DNA of 64,000 nucleotides, from NCBI GenBank assembly GCA_025024175.1, contig QCXZ01000041.1, positions 13,511,786 through 13,575,785 of the forward strand, read 5' to 3'. Under the pieces are notes generated by a model, which made no database searches, had not been told where the DNA came from, and saw only the letters and a program-made list of their open reading frames with translations. The number at the start of each line of letters is the position of its first letter. Positions within the stretch are counted from its first letter, which is position 1. Origin of the DNA: Rhyzopertha dominica. Lineage: Eukaryota; Arthropoda; Insecta; Coleoptera; Bostrichidae. The translations under genes and the position numbers were made by a program. This document shows, piece by piece, positions 1-11,530 of the stretch.

Positions 1-2733
1 ATTAATGAAAGGCACGTGTAACTTCTTTGAAAGGTTTAACTTCAAAAAAAAAGTTTACTAACTTATGTGTATGATTTGATGCGTGCGTAAAGCTACTTTT
101 TGGGCTGGTATCCCTTTATTACAGTGCAACTGGGACTGCTGAACACGTCTATCAAATTTCAGATGCGATGCAGCACATTTTTATATATGCCTAACATTAA
201 TATTTTTGTATTATACTGTATTATAAAAGAATAAGTAAAATTTTGGGACCACGCGTACCAAAAAAGTAAAGAAATTTTGACCCTCTCCCCTCCCCGGAAC
301 AAAATTACAATACGCCATCGGTGTTGACAACTATTGGAAATAGCAGGTGATAGTGAATGGCTGAAGTGGAAATGAGAACTATAGTGCGTGGATCAACTTG
401 CAGTTGTATGTGCATTTGTTTTCTAGAATTGCACATTTTGCTGATGCTGGCCCCGGTGCCACTGTATATCAGGAAAATTTCTAATGAAGATGCTTCATGT
501 GAAATGTTGATGTCTAAAAACCGAATTGCTCCAATTGGGAATAGAGGGAAAGATACACTACCATTACTGAAATTGGCATCCACATCATTACTTTGTGCTC
601 CAAGGTTACAAAATTATAATAAAAAGCTTAAGGATAAAATTACACTTGTTTACCCCTATTGCTTTTATTTTGGGGGTTATTCTAGTTAAGAATAAGCCAA
701 AATTGAATACTTTAAACAAAAACGGTATTTACCAACTATAATGCACGCAGTGTNNTATTGCATATGTTNATGACGGGAGATCGCGATCGCCTGTGGTGTT
801 AAGTATCGCGACTTGATGTTGTATTTACATTATTGATAGGGAAAGGTGCTGTAAAAAAGAAGTGAATAAAAGGCTGCCAGTAAGAAGGGAGATATTTTTC
901 ATCGCTTTTACTGAATACTAGTATCCAGCACTAAGCGTGCAACTCGATGTCAAGCAAGTGTCGCTAACAGTACCTATACATAGAACTATCAGGTAGAGCC
1001 ATTAAAATACCATTAAAGAACGTGTTATAAATATAAGTTTAAATAAAAACAGAAAAATTAGCTGACCATTACATAAAGACAATCATTTCTTAGATCAAAA
1101 TAACATCAGCTTCCTACATTGCGAAAGACAAGGCTAAAAACTTTTTTTGGAATATTTGGAAATTAAAAAAACAGAACATCAGAAAAAACATTTTGCAAAT
1201 ACGCAAAAAGAAACTGTCACGTCCCATATGCCTTTGCTATTGCCGAAATTGTGAATCTGACCTTCAAAGATTTTTATAACTAAATTTTAAATCCCTGCAA
1301 AAATGAGGGACATAAAAAAATACGCAAATCTGAGCTTAGTATAACTCAATACTCTTTGAGAATGACAGTTTGTTTCTAAGTTGCTTAATGAAATCAAAAT
1401 GTTAAACAATGAATGCACACTTGAAACAGTTCAACTTCTAGAAATAATAGACAAGTTTTGATAAACATCAATATAAAGTTACACATTACAATTTAAAGTT
1501 TTCTGGATTGTATTGTATAATTTTCAATCTAATGGAGTTGATTTTTGTTCATAATCACAGTTTATTTTATAAAATGCAGTACTTGTATGCTTTGTGCCTA
1601 CATCATTTATTGTCAATGCTTAACAAATAAAACACAAATCAGGTATTAATACAAAAGCTAAATGGCGTCCGATATACTGAATAAGTGTTACACCAAGTTG
1701 ATCAGAAGATATAGTAAATTCGAATATATTCTGTTCTGCACAAAAAAATTCCCTTCATAAAGTAAAAGCAGTTTTTTTAAAATGCAGTTAATGTATTAAA
1801 ATATGACCGGATTGCTTTAGTGTTGCGTTATGCAAAGTTAGCGCCATCCAAGTTGCTGCAAGCTTTAGACAAATGTACAGGATGTCTATTAATGATTCAT
1901 GCATCCAGGGCGCTTATGGAAATTATGGATTGAATCGGTTTGCCGCCTCTCTGGAAAGTGAACATAACTATTGCTTTGACATATACTAGTCATCTGTCGA
2001 TTGTTGAATAATTTGATACATTTTAATATGAGAAAACGCATGGAAGAGTGTATTTTCAACATATTCTGTAGTGTTTTGTGGGATAATCAACCTTAAGGTC
2101 GCAGAAAGCTCACATTTTGGAGCTGTGGCGACACTGTTTCGTATAACTTTTAGGCTATGTATGGTACTTGTGAGGTTATGACTACAGTAAGCATATTAAA
2201 TAATTGTACTATGATAGACTGAAAGATGCTTTTATCCTACCACAATGGTAAAATCTACAAACTAGGTGGTAGTAACGTTAACTTCACTACACAAAGCTTC
2301 CATAGTGCAAAGGTGTAGACTGTAGGGGTTTCCACAAGCCTACTATACCAATAATTATTGTTATATATATAAAGCCATCAACTTCGTGACTGTAACTTGA
2401 TCTGCAACCTTCAGTACTATCGTGCTCATTGATTGGTGTGATCGTTGTGCGTATTGTAGCTTGGCAGCAGTTGTGTATTTTTTTGTTGTATGAGAATCGC
2501 AACTTACTCTATCTACTACATGCAAAAAATGAGGCAAGTAAACTGCCTGGACAAGCGCCACTATAGCAGGTTAGCTTTTTTACGAGACAAACACCAGTCC
2601 ATATTTCTTTTTCCCATGCAACCTTTCTAACATCTCTCTTTGGTAATAATAAAAAGTAATCCATGTTAGGATACGCTCCCACCATGTGTTTCGTTAGCGA
2701 CTACTATATAAAATCACGTTTTCCTGCTTCATT
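1..2733. other. AT-rich stretch without recognised gene
   Basis: No splice-bounded coding block, RNA gene or repeat boundary could be supported here. Opposed open frames at 305-689 are about 90-110 codons long and resemble no family I know. N calls occur at 754, 755 and 770. Confidence 0.5.
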
Positions 2734-2739
2734 ACTTAC

Positions 2740-2967
2740 CTCATAAAGTACCTCCTCTGATTCATCACTGCCTGAGCTGCCGACAAAGCTATCGCTTGAG
2801 ATGGTCTCCTAAGTGCAGCAATAATCGCCGATGACCTCCTGGACGAGCAGAACGGCGGCGGCTCTTCTGCCTCATTTCCCGGCCTGGTCTGCATAGTCTC
2901 CCCGTTGGGGAAGACTATGGTGGGTGGCGGCAACAGATGTCCCTGCACCTCGGGGGTCCCAGGTGGG
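2740..2967 (-). CDS. candidate internal exon, unknown protein
   Basis: A CpG-rich block in AT-rich surroundings, open on the minus strand. It is bounded by an acceptor (TTTCTAG, AG at 2968-2969) and a strong donor (GTAAGT, 2734-2739). Exon length is 228 nt, entering and leaving in phase 2, so skipping it would keep frame. The roughly 75 encoded residues are proline-rich at the start (LPPPTIVFP), then have an acidic/proline patch (EAEEPPPF), a basic-serine patch (SSRRSS) and an alanine-rich helix-like end. A second frame at the 3' end is also open (serine/acidic, ending EEVLYE) behind another possible acceptor, so the frame is not certain. I do not recognise the protein. Codon-like composition and clean splice sites are seen; membership in a gene is inferred. 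Confidence 0.38.
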
Positions 2968-3574
2968 CTAGAAAGTATAATTTACGGAGTCATTTCGGCC
3001 GTGAATGCCAGGCGCTTAAACGCAATTTTAGGCGGTGCAGTACGGTCCGTAACGAGCTGTAGAATGTAGCGAAAAGAAATCCCAATATTTGCGCCAATTT
3101 AAATCGACAGATCTCTCAGAACACGACGTTATTTATCAAGGGTGAAATAAAAATCAATGGCCCGAGTCAGATGCAGCGTTAGGAGAACGACGGACGTCTC
3201 TATCGCGTATACGGCTGGGGCTTTTCTGTTAGTTGATGACAAATGCAAACCGGTGGGCGAAGCTTATTTTAAAATATTGACAAAATGACGTGTTCACATA
3301 AATAAGATGTCCTAAGTATTCGAAAGAATTTCTATTTACTGAATTTAAATTATGATATTACAATCGGAGAAACTAAAAGACGTAATAGTCATTTAAAATT
3401 TGCTGTAAACTGACATCTTTCAGGTTCAACATCTGTGGACATACATACAGGGTGTTAAAAGAAGAGTAAAATGTTATAAGAGGTAATAGTATAAACCAAA
3501 ATAAGCAAAAAAGCCTTCGGCTTCGGATATACGAGTGATTTCTTTTTTGATTCAATTATTTGCAAATATTTGTA
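2968..3574. other. no gene seen; CpG-rich to about 3260
   Basis: The high-CpG composition of the neighbouring candidate exon continues to about 3260 without an open frame, which may mean conserved non-coding sequence. The rest is AT-rich. Confidence 0.35.
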
Positions 3575-3851
3575 TATTAATTTATTGTATTAAAGTCGTC
3601 ACAATTAAGGGGTAATCGACTTCTTATCTTAAAATAATGTTTACTCTTCTTTCTTTGCCAACCTTTCGATTTTTATTTCAAATATTCGTCAGGGCTTCTA
3701 TAAAACATTTATAATGGGTCTTAGGTATAAAACATGTAACTAAACCATACTGAAAATGAGGTCTATAGAAGTCGATTACCTCTTAATTGTGAAGACTTTA
3801 TTGTAATAAAAAGCGACTGCTACATCCATTTAACGTATTAATTTATTGTAT
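3575..3851. mobile_element. MITE with about 44-bp terminal inverted repeats
   Basis: Positions 3581-3624 and 3767-3810 are imperfect inverted copies of each other; the shared core reads CACAATTAAGRGGTAATCG in one orientation. The 142-bp centre has no coding capacity. A 16-bp direct repeat (TATTAATTTATTGTAT) lies at 3575-3590 and 3836-3851. It overlaps the left arm, so it may be coincidental AT-rich sequence or mark an older, larger insertion. The superfamily cannot be assigned without the family consensus. Confidence 0.6.
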
Positions 3852-3859
3852 ACAATGTT

Positions 3860-4400
3860 AAAAATGCCCTGCTTCTATTTCCAAGCAGGCACAAAATCTT
3901 CATCTACAATATATGCGAAATTTTTCTAAAACTCCCTCATTGATTTGTTGGCATTTTTGATTAGTCCATAACTGTAGCTTCTTGAGGCTATTGACAGTAG
4001 TGCCATAGACCAATGTTTTCAAAATTCCCCCTTCACCAAATAAATCTAGAATGTTTAAATCAGTTGATCTTGCCGGGCATAATACAGATTCGTCCTTTCA
4101 TACCCATCTACGTAGAAAAGTAAATGCTCTTTAACGAAAAATGAGCGCACCATCATGCTGAAACCACATTTGTTACCTTTGGTTTCAAAGAATGCCGTCA
4201 AAAATAAGCATCACCCATTGTGTTCTGCTGAAAGTTAAGGTAAGCAGCACCTGTTAATCTGTTTGGTAAAACAAGGGGGCCTGGAAATAGGCAAATAAAA
4301 ACTTGTGTATACTTTACAAAACATCAGGGAACCTGATAAGATTTTGCAAAATAGAAAAGGTTTCTACTTGTCAGCGCATCCCACCGATCACAGATCAGTA
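3860..4400 (-). pseudogene. decayed mariner-like transposase
   Basis: Conceptual minus-strand translation, with stops and frameshifts, gives ordered pieces typical of the arthropod mariner-like (DDE_3) transposase C-terminal half. There is a GP-LVLPNRLTGAAYL-like segment near 4280-4230, then a broken catalytic block around 4165-4130 where the family has WFQHDGAPAH, then a decayed segment before 3900 where W-G-K-VY is expected. No frame exceeds about 40 codons. TIRs were not found. Identification rests on residue patterns recalled from the family, not on a search. Confidence 0.55.
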
Positions 4401-5431
4401 TTTTATATAATACTTATGTATCCTGATACATAGCCGTAATCCAAATTTAACGTGCATCATCAAAAATCACATTCAACGATACTACACGAACTATCATACT
4501 CAGAATTAAAAATCACTTTCAACGACACAAATGAAGAAAATGGAATGTTTGCATCTTTAGGTACCATGGTGCACGTCCATCTATGTGTATGTAACAGCCA
4601 TAAGCAAAATTTGACGTGCACCATCATACTCAGTATCAAAAACTATCTCCAACGACACCCATGAAGCAATGTAACAAATTTTGTATGTAAAATTGGCATT
4701 ATTATATTACCTCAGGTGCGCACCTTATAGAACCCCGTACTTAAAAAAAGTTATTTGGGTACGCCTACAGACTATAAGCTACCATTTAGCGAAAACCCGA
4801 GGTCAGTTCGACACTTAGGAGCTGAGACCTCACTATTCAGCGACGGAGGACGGACGGGCGCCAAATGAAGCATATTAGCGATTATGATGATGTTAGCGTA
4901 GAGACTTTAGAACGTACTTGTGGGAAAACGGTATACGATCATTCCTATAAATGGATATATAACAAAGTTTTTACTTAAATATGTTGTTTCGTGCATTCAA
5001 AATTCAAGAAAACATAATTAAAAACCGAACATAACATAATTATCAATGTTTCAGGTATCAGGCTAACGGACTTCAGAAGAAGGTAAGGTTCTTTCTTACT
5101 TGTTAGCTACGGTTCACATATAGCATGGTATGCAATAGATAGAATTAATTTTGTAGTTTGTACTGTCGAACAGGAAATAAATACATTTTATACAGTTAAT
5201 AATGTAATAGCTATCATCAGTAGCAATGATATTAATAATAATTTGAATCGATATGTCTGTCGGTCTCAAAATACAAGGAAGCAAATAGACCTACCGCTAA
5301 CAAGAAGTAGCCTACAATGTGACGAACGCAAACATTATATTAATAGTTGAAGAACAATCATTTAGTATGGGGCTATTGAATCACAGAAATAGTTCAAAAC
5401 AGTAAACTTTTGTCTACAGTTTTATATACCA
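4401..5431. other. no gene; degenerate internal repeat at 4440-4680
   Basis: Two diverged copies of a segment containing ACGTGCAYCATCA plus AAAAMTATC-like sequence lie near 4450 and 4612. The rest shows no supported feature. A block at 4795-4930 is richer in CpG. Confidence 0.35.
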
Positions 5432-5638
5432 TAATTTGTCTAACGTGGCAGTACGTTTGCGTAACTATAAATGGTTAGCTACCGATATTTTTTTGTAACA
5501 ATATCAGTATTTTAATATTTTTCCAATTGCTTTAAATTTTCGTTGCTGATAATTAATAAAATCGCTGAGGTTGTTACAACTTCATGGCTAGCTAACCATT
5601 TTTTGTTACACAAACGTGCTGCCACGAAAGGCAATTTA
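5432..5638. mobile_element. hairpin MITE
   Basis: Arms 5444-5481 and 5589-5626 are inverted copies with few mismatches (start CGTGGCAG, inner end TGGTTAGCTA). The similarity continues outward, more weakly, to about 5432 and 5638. The 107-bp loop is AT-rich and non-coding. The whole unit could fold into one long hairpin, as Tourist/mariner-type MITEs do. No clean TSD was identified. Confidence 0.6.
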
Positions 5639-7115
5639 GTATCAATATGTTTTTGTAACAAATCATCAAATGAATTAGTAAAAAACATTTTAAATGACTA
5701 AAATTTTACTATTTCAAATATTTTTTGTGAATTCAGTTGCAACCTTAAAATAAATTTATTTGATGGCTAATTCGCTTCTTTTGTTGGAATGTAAAGCTTG
5801 TTTTTTTTAAGTCAGGTCCGTTTTATGTTGATTTTGTCAATGTCAGATGGAGAAAGAATCATTTATGTTATAACTTCCTTCTTAATATGACTTTTAATAT
5901 GAGTACCGCGTTTCAAAACGTAACTACTACTTTTTTTGTTCCTTAAATGAGGTATGTTAAAAACCAATTTTGCTCTGTCCTATATTCTTTTAGGGTAAAT
6001 ATCTCGTTAGGGGTGAGTCGTAAGCAATATGTAATAATACAGAACTGTATAGTTTATTTGACTTACTCAGATAAAAATTTAGCTACGTACAAGGTTCGTA
6101 ATAAATTAGGTAAAATGTTTTGTTTTATATAATTGTTACACTTAAAAATGTTTCTGCTTATCAAAAGCGTTATCAGATAACTAATTGAGATTGATTATAT
6201 TTTTGCAATGAAGTAAAACAAATATGATTACTCCCTTCTTGGGTTTTCACTGATTTAGGTGTTAGCTTATAAAAAATTAAATCCACACAATAAATTACCA
6301 TTATGTGTCCATGGTTTTATTTCCATATTCTTCAAACAGAGAAAGTGTGCAATAGACACAATCACGTGTGTGGAGGACATACATCCACACACATATATAA
6401 ACATCTGACATAAAACAAATAGGGTATGATTAAACGTTTCTATCAATCTGCTAAACTCACTACAATTGATTGTTCGTAATTTACAAATAGTACAACCTGC
6501 ATGTCTGGCACAGGAACTTATTCATAAATAAAAAATTGGCATAGGTGCTGTAAGACACTATTTCAGTTGGATGAACCTGCCAAAATGCATTTGAAATTAT
6601 AAATAAATTATAAACTTTTAAATTTTATTATATTATTTGGTATTTTCAAGGATATATCATTTGTATCTGTAATGCTTGTCAAAGTTCGACTTATATAAAT
6701 TGCCTAACATCCTTCCAAAGAATTTTTACGAATTAGAAGACGGTATTATCTACATACCTATACTACTATTCTGATTTAATATAAAAGCTGGCAATCCTTT
6801 AAAGATAAACCTATTTTATAATTACATTTTCATAAGCAAAATATACAATTCCATAAGAAACTTAGATTCTAGTAAAAAACTTAATAATAATTTCACCTAT
6901 AGGATTAGGACTTGAAAATAACTATTTTATTCTCGATTGGATAAGTAAACAAATTATATTATAATCAATTAGAAAGTCGCTTTTTGGGAGGACAAAAGGT
7001 ACCTCTGATAATATAAATATATATTAAAGAATCTTTATTAAAATGTTTTTTGAGAATTTTTTAAATAATTTTTAACAAGCTTTCTGGCTTCTTCGGCTAG
7101 TAATTTTTGTATGCG
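5639..7115. other. AT-rich, no supported feature
   Basis: A 61-codon open frame at 5947-6132 looks fortuitous. No splice-bounded block, tandem repeat or inverted repeat was seen. Confidence 0.5.
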
Positions 7116-7123
7116 ATCCAACG

Positions 7124-7326
7124 TGTTGTACGTTCACTTAGTTGTACAATAATACTCACGATGACTAAACTTTATTAAGATTTATTGCAGCACACAGATA
7201 GCAGACAGACACATGTACATCGCCAATACAATATCATCATCGGTGCTCTATTCTATTTTTGCCATGACATTTGACACACACCTGTCTTAAACATAACAAA
7301 ACTAAAATACTAGTTCCTCTATCACA
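7124..7326 (-). repeat. Gypsy-1 3' LTR
   Basis: This LTR lies downstream in the element's minus-strand orientation. It matches 11531-11733 over 203 bp by eye. The minus strand carries AATAAA polyadenylation signals near the LTR end away from the coding region. The outer end abuts TSD CAACG. Confidence 0.93.
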
Positions 7327-7339
7327 TCCCCCTCCCTCT
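7327..7339 (-). promoter_or_regulatory. Gypsy-1 polypurine tract
   Basis: The minus strand reads AGAGGGAGGGGGA directly before the 3' LTR, the position of the plus-strand DNA primer in LTR elements. Confidence 0.85.
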
Positions 7340-7378
7340 AGCTTAATCTAAAAAAAAGGAAAGATACAAATACATATT

Positions 7379-9436
7379 TTAAACAAAATCCTTAAAGCGA
7401 ATAGGTTTTTTAATACATCGTCCTGATCTAGTTTGTGTCACAGATTCGGCTGACTTCAACTGTTCCTGATTAGATAAACAACTACCAGTCATTGAACTAT
7501 CCATAGCTTCTGCTAAATTAGTGTTAACATACTCATCATTGCATACATTACTCCTTTCTTTTTCTGAATTAGCAATGTGATAGTCTATTAAGGTATTGAA
7601 CTGTTCATCTGATATGAAGTTGCTATCAATTTTTCTTAAAAATTTTCGGTTTCTTATGTAAGTCCTATCCGAGTCATTAAGCTTAACAACATAAGATCTT
7701 GGTCTTGTGGAATCCACAGCTACAATTTTACCAGGTTTCCACAATTGATTGTGTTGCATTAAAACAAAGTCATTCACTTGCAAATCTGGTAGATTTCTGA
7801 AAGATTTATTATAATAATTTCTTTGGCCAGTTTGTTTGCATTTCAGATTAGTCTTATGTGATTCAATGTCATATTTAGGTTTTAATAACTCTTGTTTTAT
7901 TGGTATAATACCTTTAATCTTTCTACCAAATAGTAGTTCAGCCGGTGAAGGTTCTTTTGTAGATAAGGGAGTGTTTCTGTATTCCAATAATGCCAAAGCA
8001 ATGTCTTTCCGGTCTATAATTACTTTCTTAATTAACCTCTTAATCGTCTGAACATGACGTTCTATAAAGCCATTACTTTGTGCATATGTTGGAGTACTAG
8101 TTTTATGAATTATTTGCCACTCTTTAACAAAAGATCGAAATTCATAACTACTAAATTGAGGGCCATTGTCTGAAAAAATGATATCTGGTTTGCCATGACG
8201 TGAAAATATTGCCTTAAGTTCTTGTACAACTTGAAAGGTTGGTGAAGAATTCAGTAAAGCCAATTCTGGATACTTTGAAAAGTAATCTACCACTAGCAGG
8301 TAAGTATTTCCTTTAAGTTCAAATAAATCTACTCCTAATGTCTGCCAAGGACGACTAGGTAACTCTCTTTCAATAATACTTTCTTTTACCTGTGAATTTT
8401 GGAATTGCATACATGTAGTGCAACTTTTAACTTTATTAGTGATATCTGACGTAATAAAAGGCCAAAATACTAGTTCTTGTGATCTAGCTATAGTTTTGTC
8501 GATTCCCAAGTGATTATAATGAAGTTTGTCCAAAATATCACCTCGTAATGATTTAGGTATAATAATGCGATTTGCTTTAAACAAAACACCATTAAATTCC
8601 GATATTTCATCCCTGTAAGGCCAATATGGTTTTAAATAATCATTTAGTTCTTTCTTACTAGAGGGCCAGCCACATAGTACAGTTCTTGTTAATTCTTGTA
8701 ATTCTTTATCATTGGCAGTTTCATTTTTAATATAATCATACTTTTGGGGGGAAATTTCTATCATGTTTACCAAATGCATTTGCGACTCTATTTCAGCTTC
8801 ATCAATTTCACAATTTTTATCATTATAACTTGATCTAGAAAGAGCATCTGCAAAATACAGATGTTTCCCTGGCTTATATTTGACCTGAAAGTCATAATTT
8901 TGTAAACTTAGGATCATACGTTGCAGACGCAATGGAATTTTGTCAAAAGTTTTTTTGAATATTGTTTCAAGCGGCTGATGATCAGACTCTATAATAAATG
9001 TATTACCATAAAGGTACTGATGAAACTTTTTACAGCCAAACAGAATAGCTAAAGTTTCCTTCTCAATTTGACTGTATTTTTCTTGTGTTTCGGTTAAACA
9101 TTTAGACGCATATGCTATAGGTCCTCCATTCTGTAAAATTACAGCACCCATTCCATTTTTACTACTATCAACACTTAGAGTTATAGGTTGCTCGGGATTA
9201 TAGTATTGAAGTACTGGACTTTCCATTAAAATTTGCTTCAAGTGACAAAATTCTTTTTCATGTATTTCTTGCCAGTCATAAACATTATCCTTTTTAATTA
9301 GTTGTCTTAAATTATATGATATTTGAGACAAATTTGGGATAAATTTTGACACATACGTAACCATACCTAAAAATTGTCTTAGCTTATCTTTATTTTCAGG
9401 TCTGGGTACTTGTTTAATTGCTTCGATTTTGTCCAT
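7379..9436 (-). CDS. pol: Gypsy-1 Pol, RNase H and integrase part
   Basis: The 685-codon frame holds the RT connection, RNase H with acidic residues near 90, 127 and 152 (SVDSS, EKE, SDHQP), and integrase. The integrase zinc domain has H306, H309, C339 and C342. Its catalytic triad is D370, D423 and E459, with exactly 35 residues between the last two, as in DDX35E retroviral-type integrases. The Met at 9436 is only the first Met after a frame break; the frame opens upstream into the end of RT. It shares a reading phase with Gag (11419-10331), while the RT piece between them lies in another phase. The product would reverse-transcribe and integrate the element in the host nucleus. Confidence 0.9.
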   Translation of the reverse strand: MDKIEAIKQVPRPENKDKLRQFLGMVTYVSKFIPNLSQISYNLRQLIKKDNVYDWQEIHEKEFCHLKQILMESPVLQYYNPEQPITLSVDSSKNGMGAVILQNGGPIAYASKCLTETQEKYSQIEKETLAILFGCKKFHQYLYGNTFIIESDHQPLETIFKKTFDKIPLRLQRMILSLQNYDFQVKYKPGKHLYFADALSRSSYNDKNCEIDEAEIESQMHLVNMIEISPQKYDYIKNETANDKELQELTRTVLCGWPSSKKELNDYLKPYWPYRDEISEFNGVLFKANRIIIPKSLRGDILDKLHYNHLGIDKTIARSQELVFWPFITSDITNKVKSCTTCMQFQNSQVKESIIERELPSRPWQTLGVDLFELKGNTYLLVVDYFSKYPELALLNSSPTFQVVQELKAIFSRHGKPDIIFSDNGPQFSSYEFRSFVKEWQIIHKTSTPTYAQSNGFIERHVQTIKRLIKKVIIDRKDIALALLEYRNTPLSTKEPSPAELLFGRKIKGIIPIKQELLKPKYDIESHKTNLKCKQTGQRNYYNKSFRNLPDLQVNDFVLMQHNQLWKPGKIVAVDSTRPRSYVVKLNDSDRTYIRNRKFLRKIDSNFISDEQFNTLIDYHIANSEKERSNVCNDEYVNTNLAEAMDSSMTGSCLSNQEQLKSAESVTQTRSGRCIKKPIRFKDFV

Positions 9437-9492
9437 GTCAGGTTTAATACCATCTTTACTAAAAATATGACCAACATATTTTATCTCGGACT

Positions 9493-10341
9493 TTAAAATT
9501 TTAGATTTTCTTTATTGAATTTGACTCCTGAATCACGAGCTCTTTTTAACACAGTTTCCAAAATTTGGTTGTGATCTTCCAGTGACTTCGCATATATTAT
9601 GATATCGTCTATATATATTTTTACACCCGGTATATCTCCAAAAATGTTCGAAAACGTTCTGTGAAATATTTCTGGTGCAACTTTTACTCCGAAAGGTAAC
9701 CTTAAAAATTTGAAACGGCCTATAGGTGTAGCAAATACTGTTAAATTGGATGCTTCCGCTGACAAGTTTACCTGATAAAAACCCTTGTTTGCATCCAACA
9801 CTGAGAAAAATTGAGATCCAGACATATCATAAGTTAAATCTTCAAAAGTAGGTAGGTAATAATGTTCTCGCATTAAAGCATCATTCAAATACTTAGGGTC
9901 TAAGCAAAGTCTAATCTGATTGCTGTTTTTCTTTTTCACAATAACTACTGGATGCACAAATTCTGACGGTTCGGTTACTCTAGTGATAATTCCGTCCGAA
10001 ATCATATTATTCAGTTCTCTTTTTAGAGGCTCTATTAACTGGAAACTTACCTTTCTACTTGGTACTATTTTAGCTTGATAGTTTTCTTTCAATTTAAAAT
10101 TGCATGGTTCTCCTTTTATACTCCCGATTCCACTAAAGATATCTTCATACTTGGCCAAAATCATGGAAACCTTGTTTGTAGCATTTCCACCTACAACCTT
10201 CATTGTTACTTTAGCAATACTGTTATTCCTAACTATTAAGCCTAACTGAGACGAACTATCTCTACCCAAGACTGGAGCTACTCCTTTANCAGTTTGTATA
10301 ACCAAGAAATCTAACTTATACTTAACATTTCTATGCAACAA
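9493..10341 (-). CDS. pol: Gypsy-1 Pol, end of protease and reverse transcriptase
   Basis: The 282-codon frame begins inside the end of protease (LGRDSS near residue 25-30) and covers the RT palm and fingers: first catalytic Asp in FSVLDANKGFYQ near residue 183 and the YIDD box near 243-246. It ends abruptly at TAA (9493-9495) before the conserved RT connection, which continues in another frame. One N (10290) gives an undefined residue. The entry point near 10340 looks like one extra base and the exit in an A/T homopolymer near 9500 like one missing base. The two cancel, so this segment is out of phase with both neighbours. Confidence 0.88.
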   Translation of the reverse strand: MLHRNVKYKLDFLVIQTXKGVAPVLGRDSSSQLGLIVRNNSIAKVTMKVVGGNATNKVSMILAKYEDIFSGIGSIKGEPCNFKLKENYQAKIVPSRKVSFQLIEPLKRELNNMISDGIITRVTEPSEFVHPVVIVKKKNSNQIRLCLDPKYLNDALMREHYYLPTFEDLTYDMSGSQFFSVLDANKGFYQVNLSAEASNLTVFATPIGRFKFLRLPFGVKVAPEIFHRTFSNIFGDIPGVKIYIDDIIIYAKSLEDHNQILETVLKRARDSGVKFNKENLKF

Positions 10342-11419
10342 TGTTAAAACTACATTTACCTAGCACCTTCAAAAGCTTACCCTCGTAATTGGTAGCCATG
10401 TCATTAGTTGATATTAGAGCATCTGTTATGTTTAAAGTATCAAATATGTACTTAGGAATTACATTACAGTCAGCCCCTGAATCTAGCTTGAATCTAACAG
10501 TTTTGTTGCATTCTATTATTTTACAATTCTCAAACCAAGCATTTAAATTTCTACCAATGCAATCCAGCACATAAGTCTTCGGTCCATCTTCTTTAGGGCC
10601 TTCTTCTGCTTGCTCCACTGTACTCACGTTCCTAGGCCTTTGTTGTTGCTTCCTCGCACGACACATGGATCCAAAGTGGTTGTATCCCTTGCATGCGTAG
10701 CACTGCCTACCTTTTGCAGGGCAGTTTTCGAAGTTGTGCGCCTCCCTTCCACACCTTGGACATTTCTTTCCTCCCATACTCTTCTGCTGTCTTCCTTCAT
10801 GGCTGTTTTTCATTGTAGGCGTCCTAGCCTGTTGTTTCTGTTTGTTCACAACTGATACTCTTAGGTTTGGTTGCATTAAACAGCCTATATCTTGGTTAGA
10901 CTGTTCCGCTGCCTGACAGATTTCTACAGTTTTAGTTAATGTTAACGATGACTCTCTCAGTAATCGATCTTTTACTCTCTTATCCCTAACAGCACAAACT
11001 ATGCGGTCACGAATTAGATCATCCTTAAGAGTTCCAAAATCACATTCATTGGCTACCTTCCTAAGATCGTTTAAAAAATGAGCGAAGCTTTCTCCTTCTT
11101 GTTGGAGTCTTGTGTTAAATTGATGCCGCTTTATTGATATATTTGTCTGGGGCGTAAAATAACCTTCTAGTTGAGATATTATTTGATTGGGGTCCTTCTT
11201 TTGTTGTTCACTCAGTCCCAAGTTATCTAAAATGTCAACTGTTTCTTCACCCATACAGTGTAACCACAAGGCGGCTTGGACATCAAGTGGTTTACTGCTC
11301 GCACCTGATGCAACCATGTACGTTAACATTGCCTTTTTGAACCTCTTCCAATTCAGTCCCAAATCACCCACCAAGGACACCGGTTTTGGCTGGTGTAGGT
11401 TTTCCATAGTGCATCCCAA
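10331..11419 (-). CDS. gag: Gypsy-1 Gag and start of protease
   Basis: The 362-codon frame encodes a capsid-like N-terminal region (about 1-200), a basic linker, and two CX2CX4HX4C nucleocapsid zinc knuckles at about 220-233 and 240-253. An aspartic protease active site (KLDSGADCNVIP) lies near 311-322. It stops within protease. Met1 is the first in the frame; Met5 is an equally possible start. The frame overlaps the next Pol piece by 11 bases. Gag packages element RNA in cytoplasmic particles. Confidence 0.9.
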   Translation of the reverse strand: MGCTMENLHQPKPVSLVGDLGLNWKRFKKAMLTYMVASGASSKPLDVQAALWLHCMGEETVDILDNLGLSEQQKKDPNQIISQLEGYFTPQTNISIKRHQFNTRLQQEGESFAHFLNDLRKVANECDFGTLKDDLIRDRIVCAVRDKRVKDRLLRESSLTLTKTVEICQAAEQSNQDIGCLMQPNLRVSVVNKQKQQARTPTMKNSHEGRQQKSMGGKKCPRCGREAHNFENCPAKGRQCYACKGYNHFGSMCRARKQQQRPRNVSTVEQAEEGPKEDGPKTYVLDCIGRNLNAWFENCKIIECNKTVRFKLDSGADCNVIPKYIFDTLNITDALISTNDMATNYEGKLLKVLGKCSFNIVA

Positions 11420-11520
11420 GCATGCACCGTTACTTCTAACCTCACAATTTTGCTACTCTTCTGCGAATCGTTTGCACCCAGCACAGATCCTTAAAATAAT
11501 ATCATGCACAATTCTTAACT

Positions 11521-11530
11521 GACTGCGCCA
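11521..11530 (-). promoter_or_regulatory. Gypsy-1 primer binding site (tRNA-Ser)
   Basis: The plus strand reads GACTGCGCCA, the 3' end of a metazoan tRNA-Ser including CCA. On the element's strand it immediately follows the 5' LTR with no spacer. The tRNA identity is recalled, not searched. Confidence 0.8.

Noticed and set aside
305..689. Overlapping opposed genes near the window start
   Set aside because: Neither translation resembles a family, there are no splice sites of quality and the mirror arrangement suggests chance openness.
7836..8051. Plus-strand gene inside Gypsy-1
   Set aside because: It is opposite integrase coding and shows no family pattern; a shadow frame. The same holds for 10389-11522 plus, and for 38022-38309 and 40341-41348 in Gypsy-2.
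10331..10341. Programmed frameshift between Gag and Pol of Gypsy-1
   Set aside because: The shift falls inside the protease domain, lacks a clear slippery site and is cancelled by a second shift in RT, so random indels or base errors are likelier.
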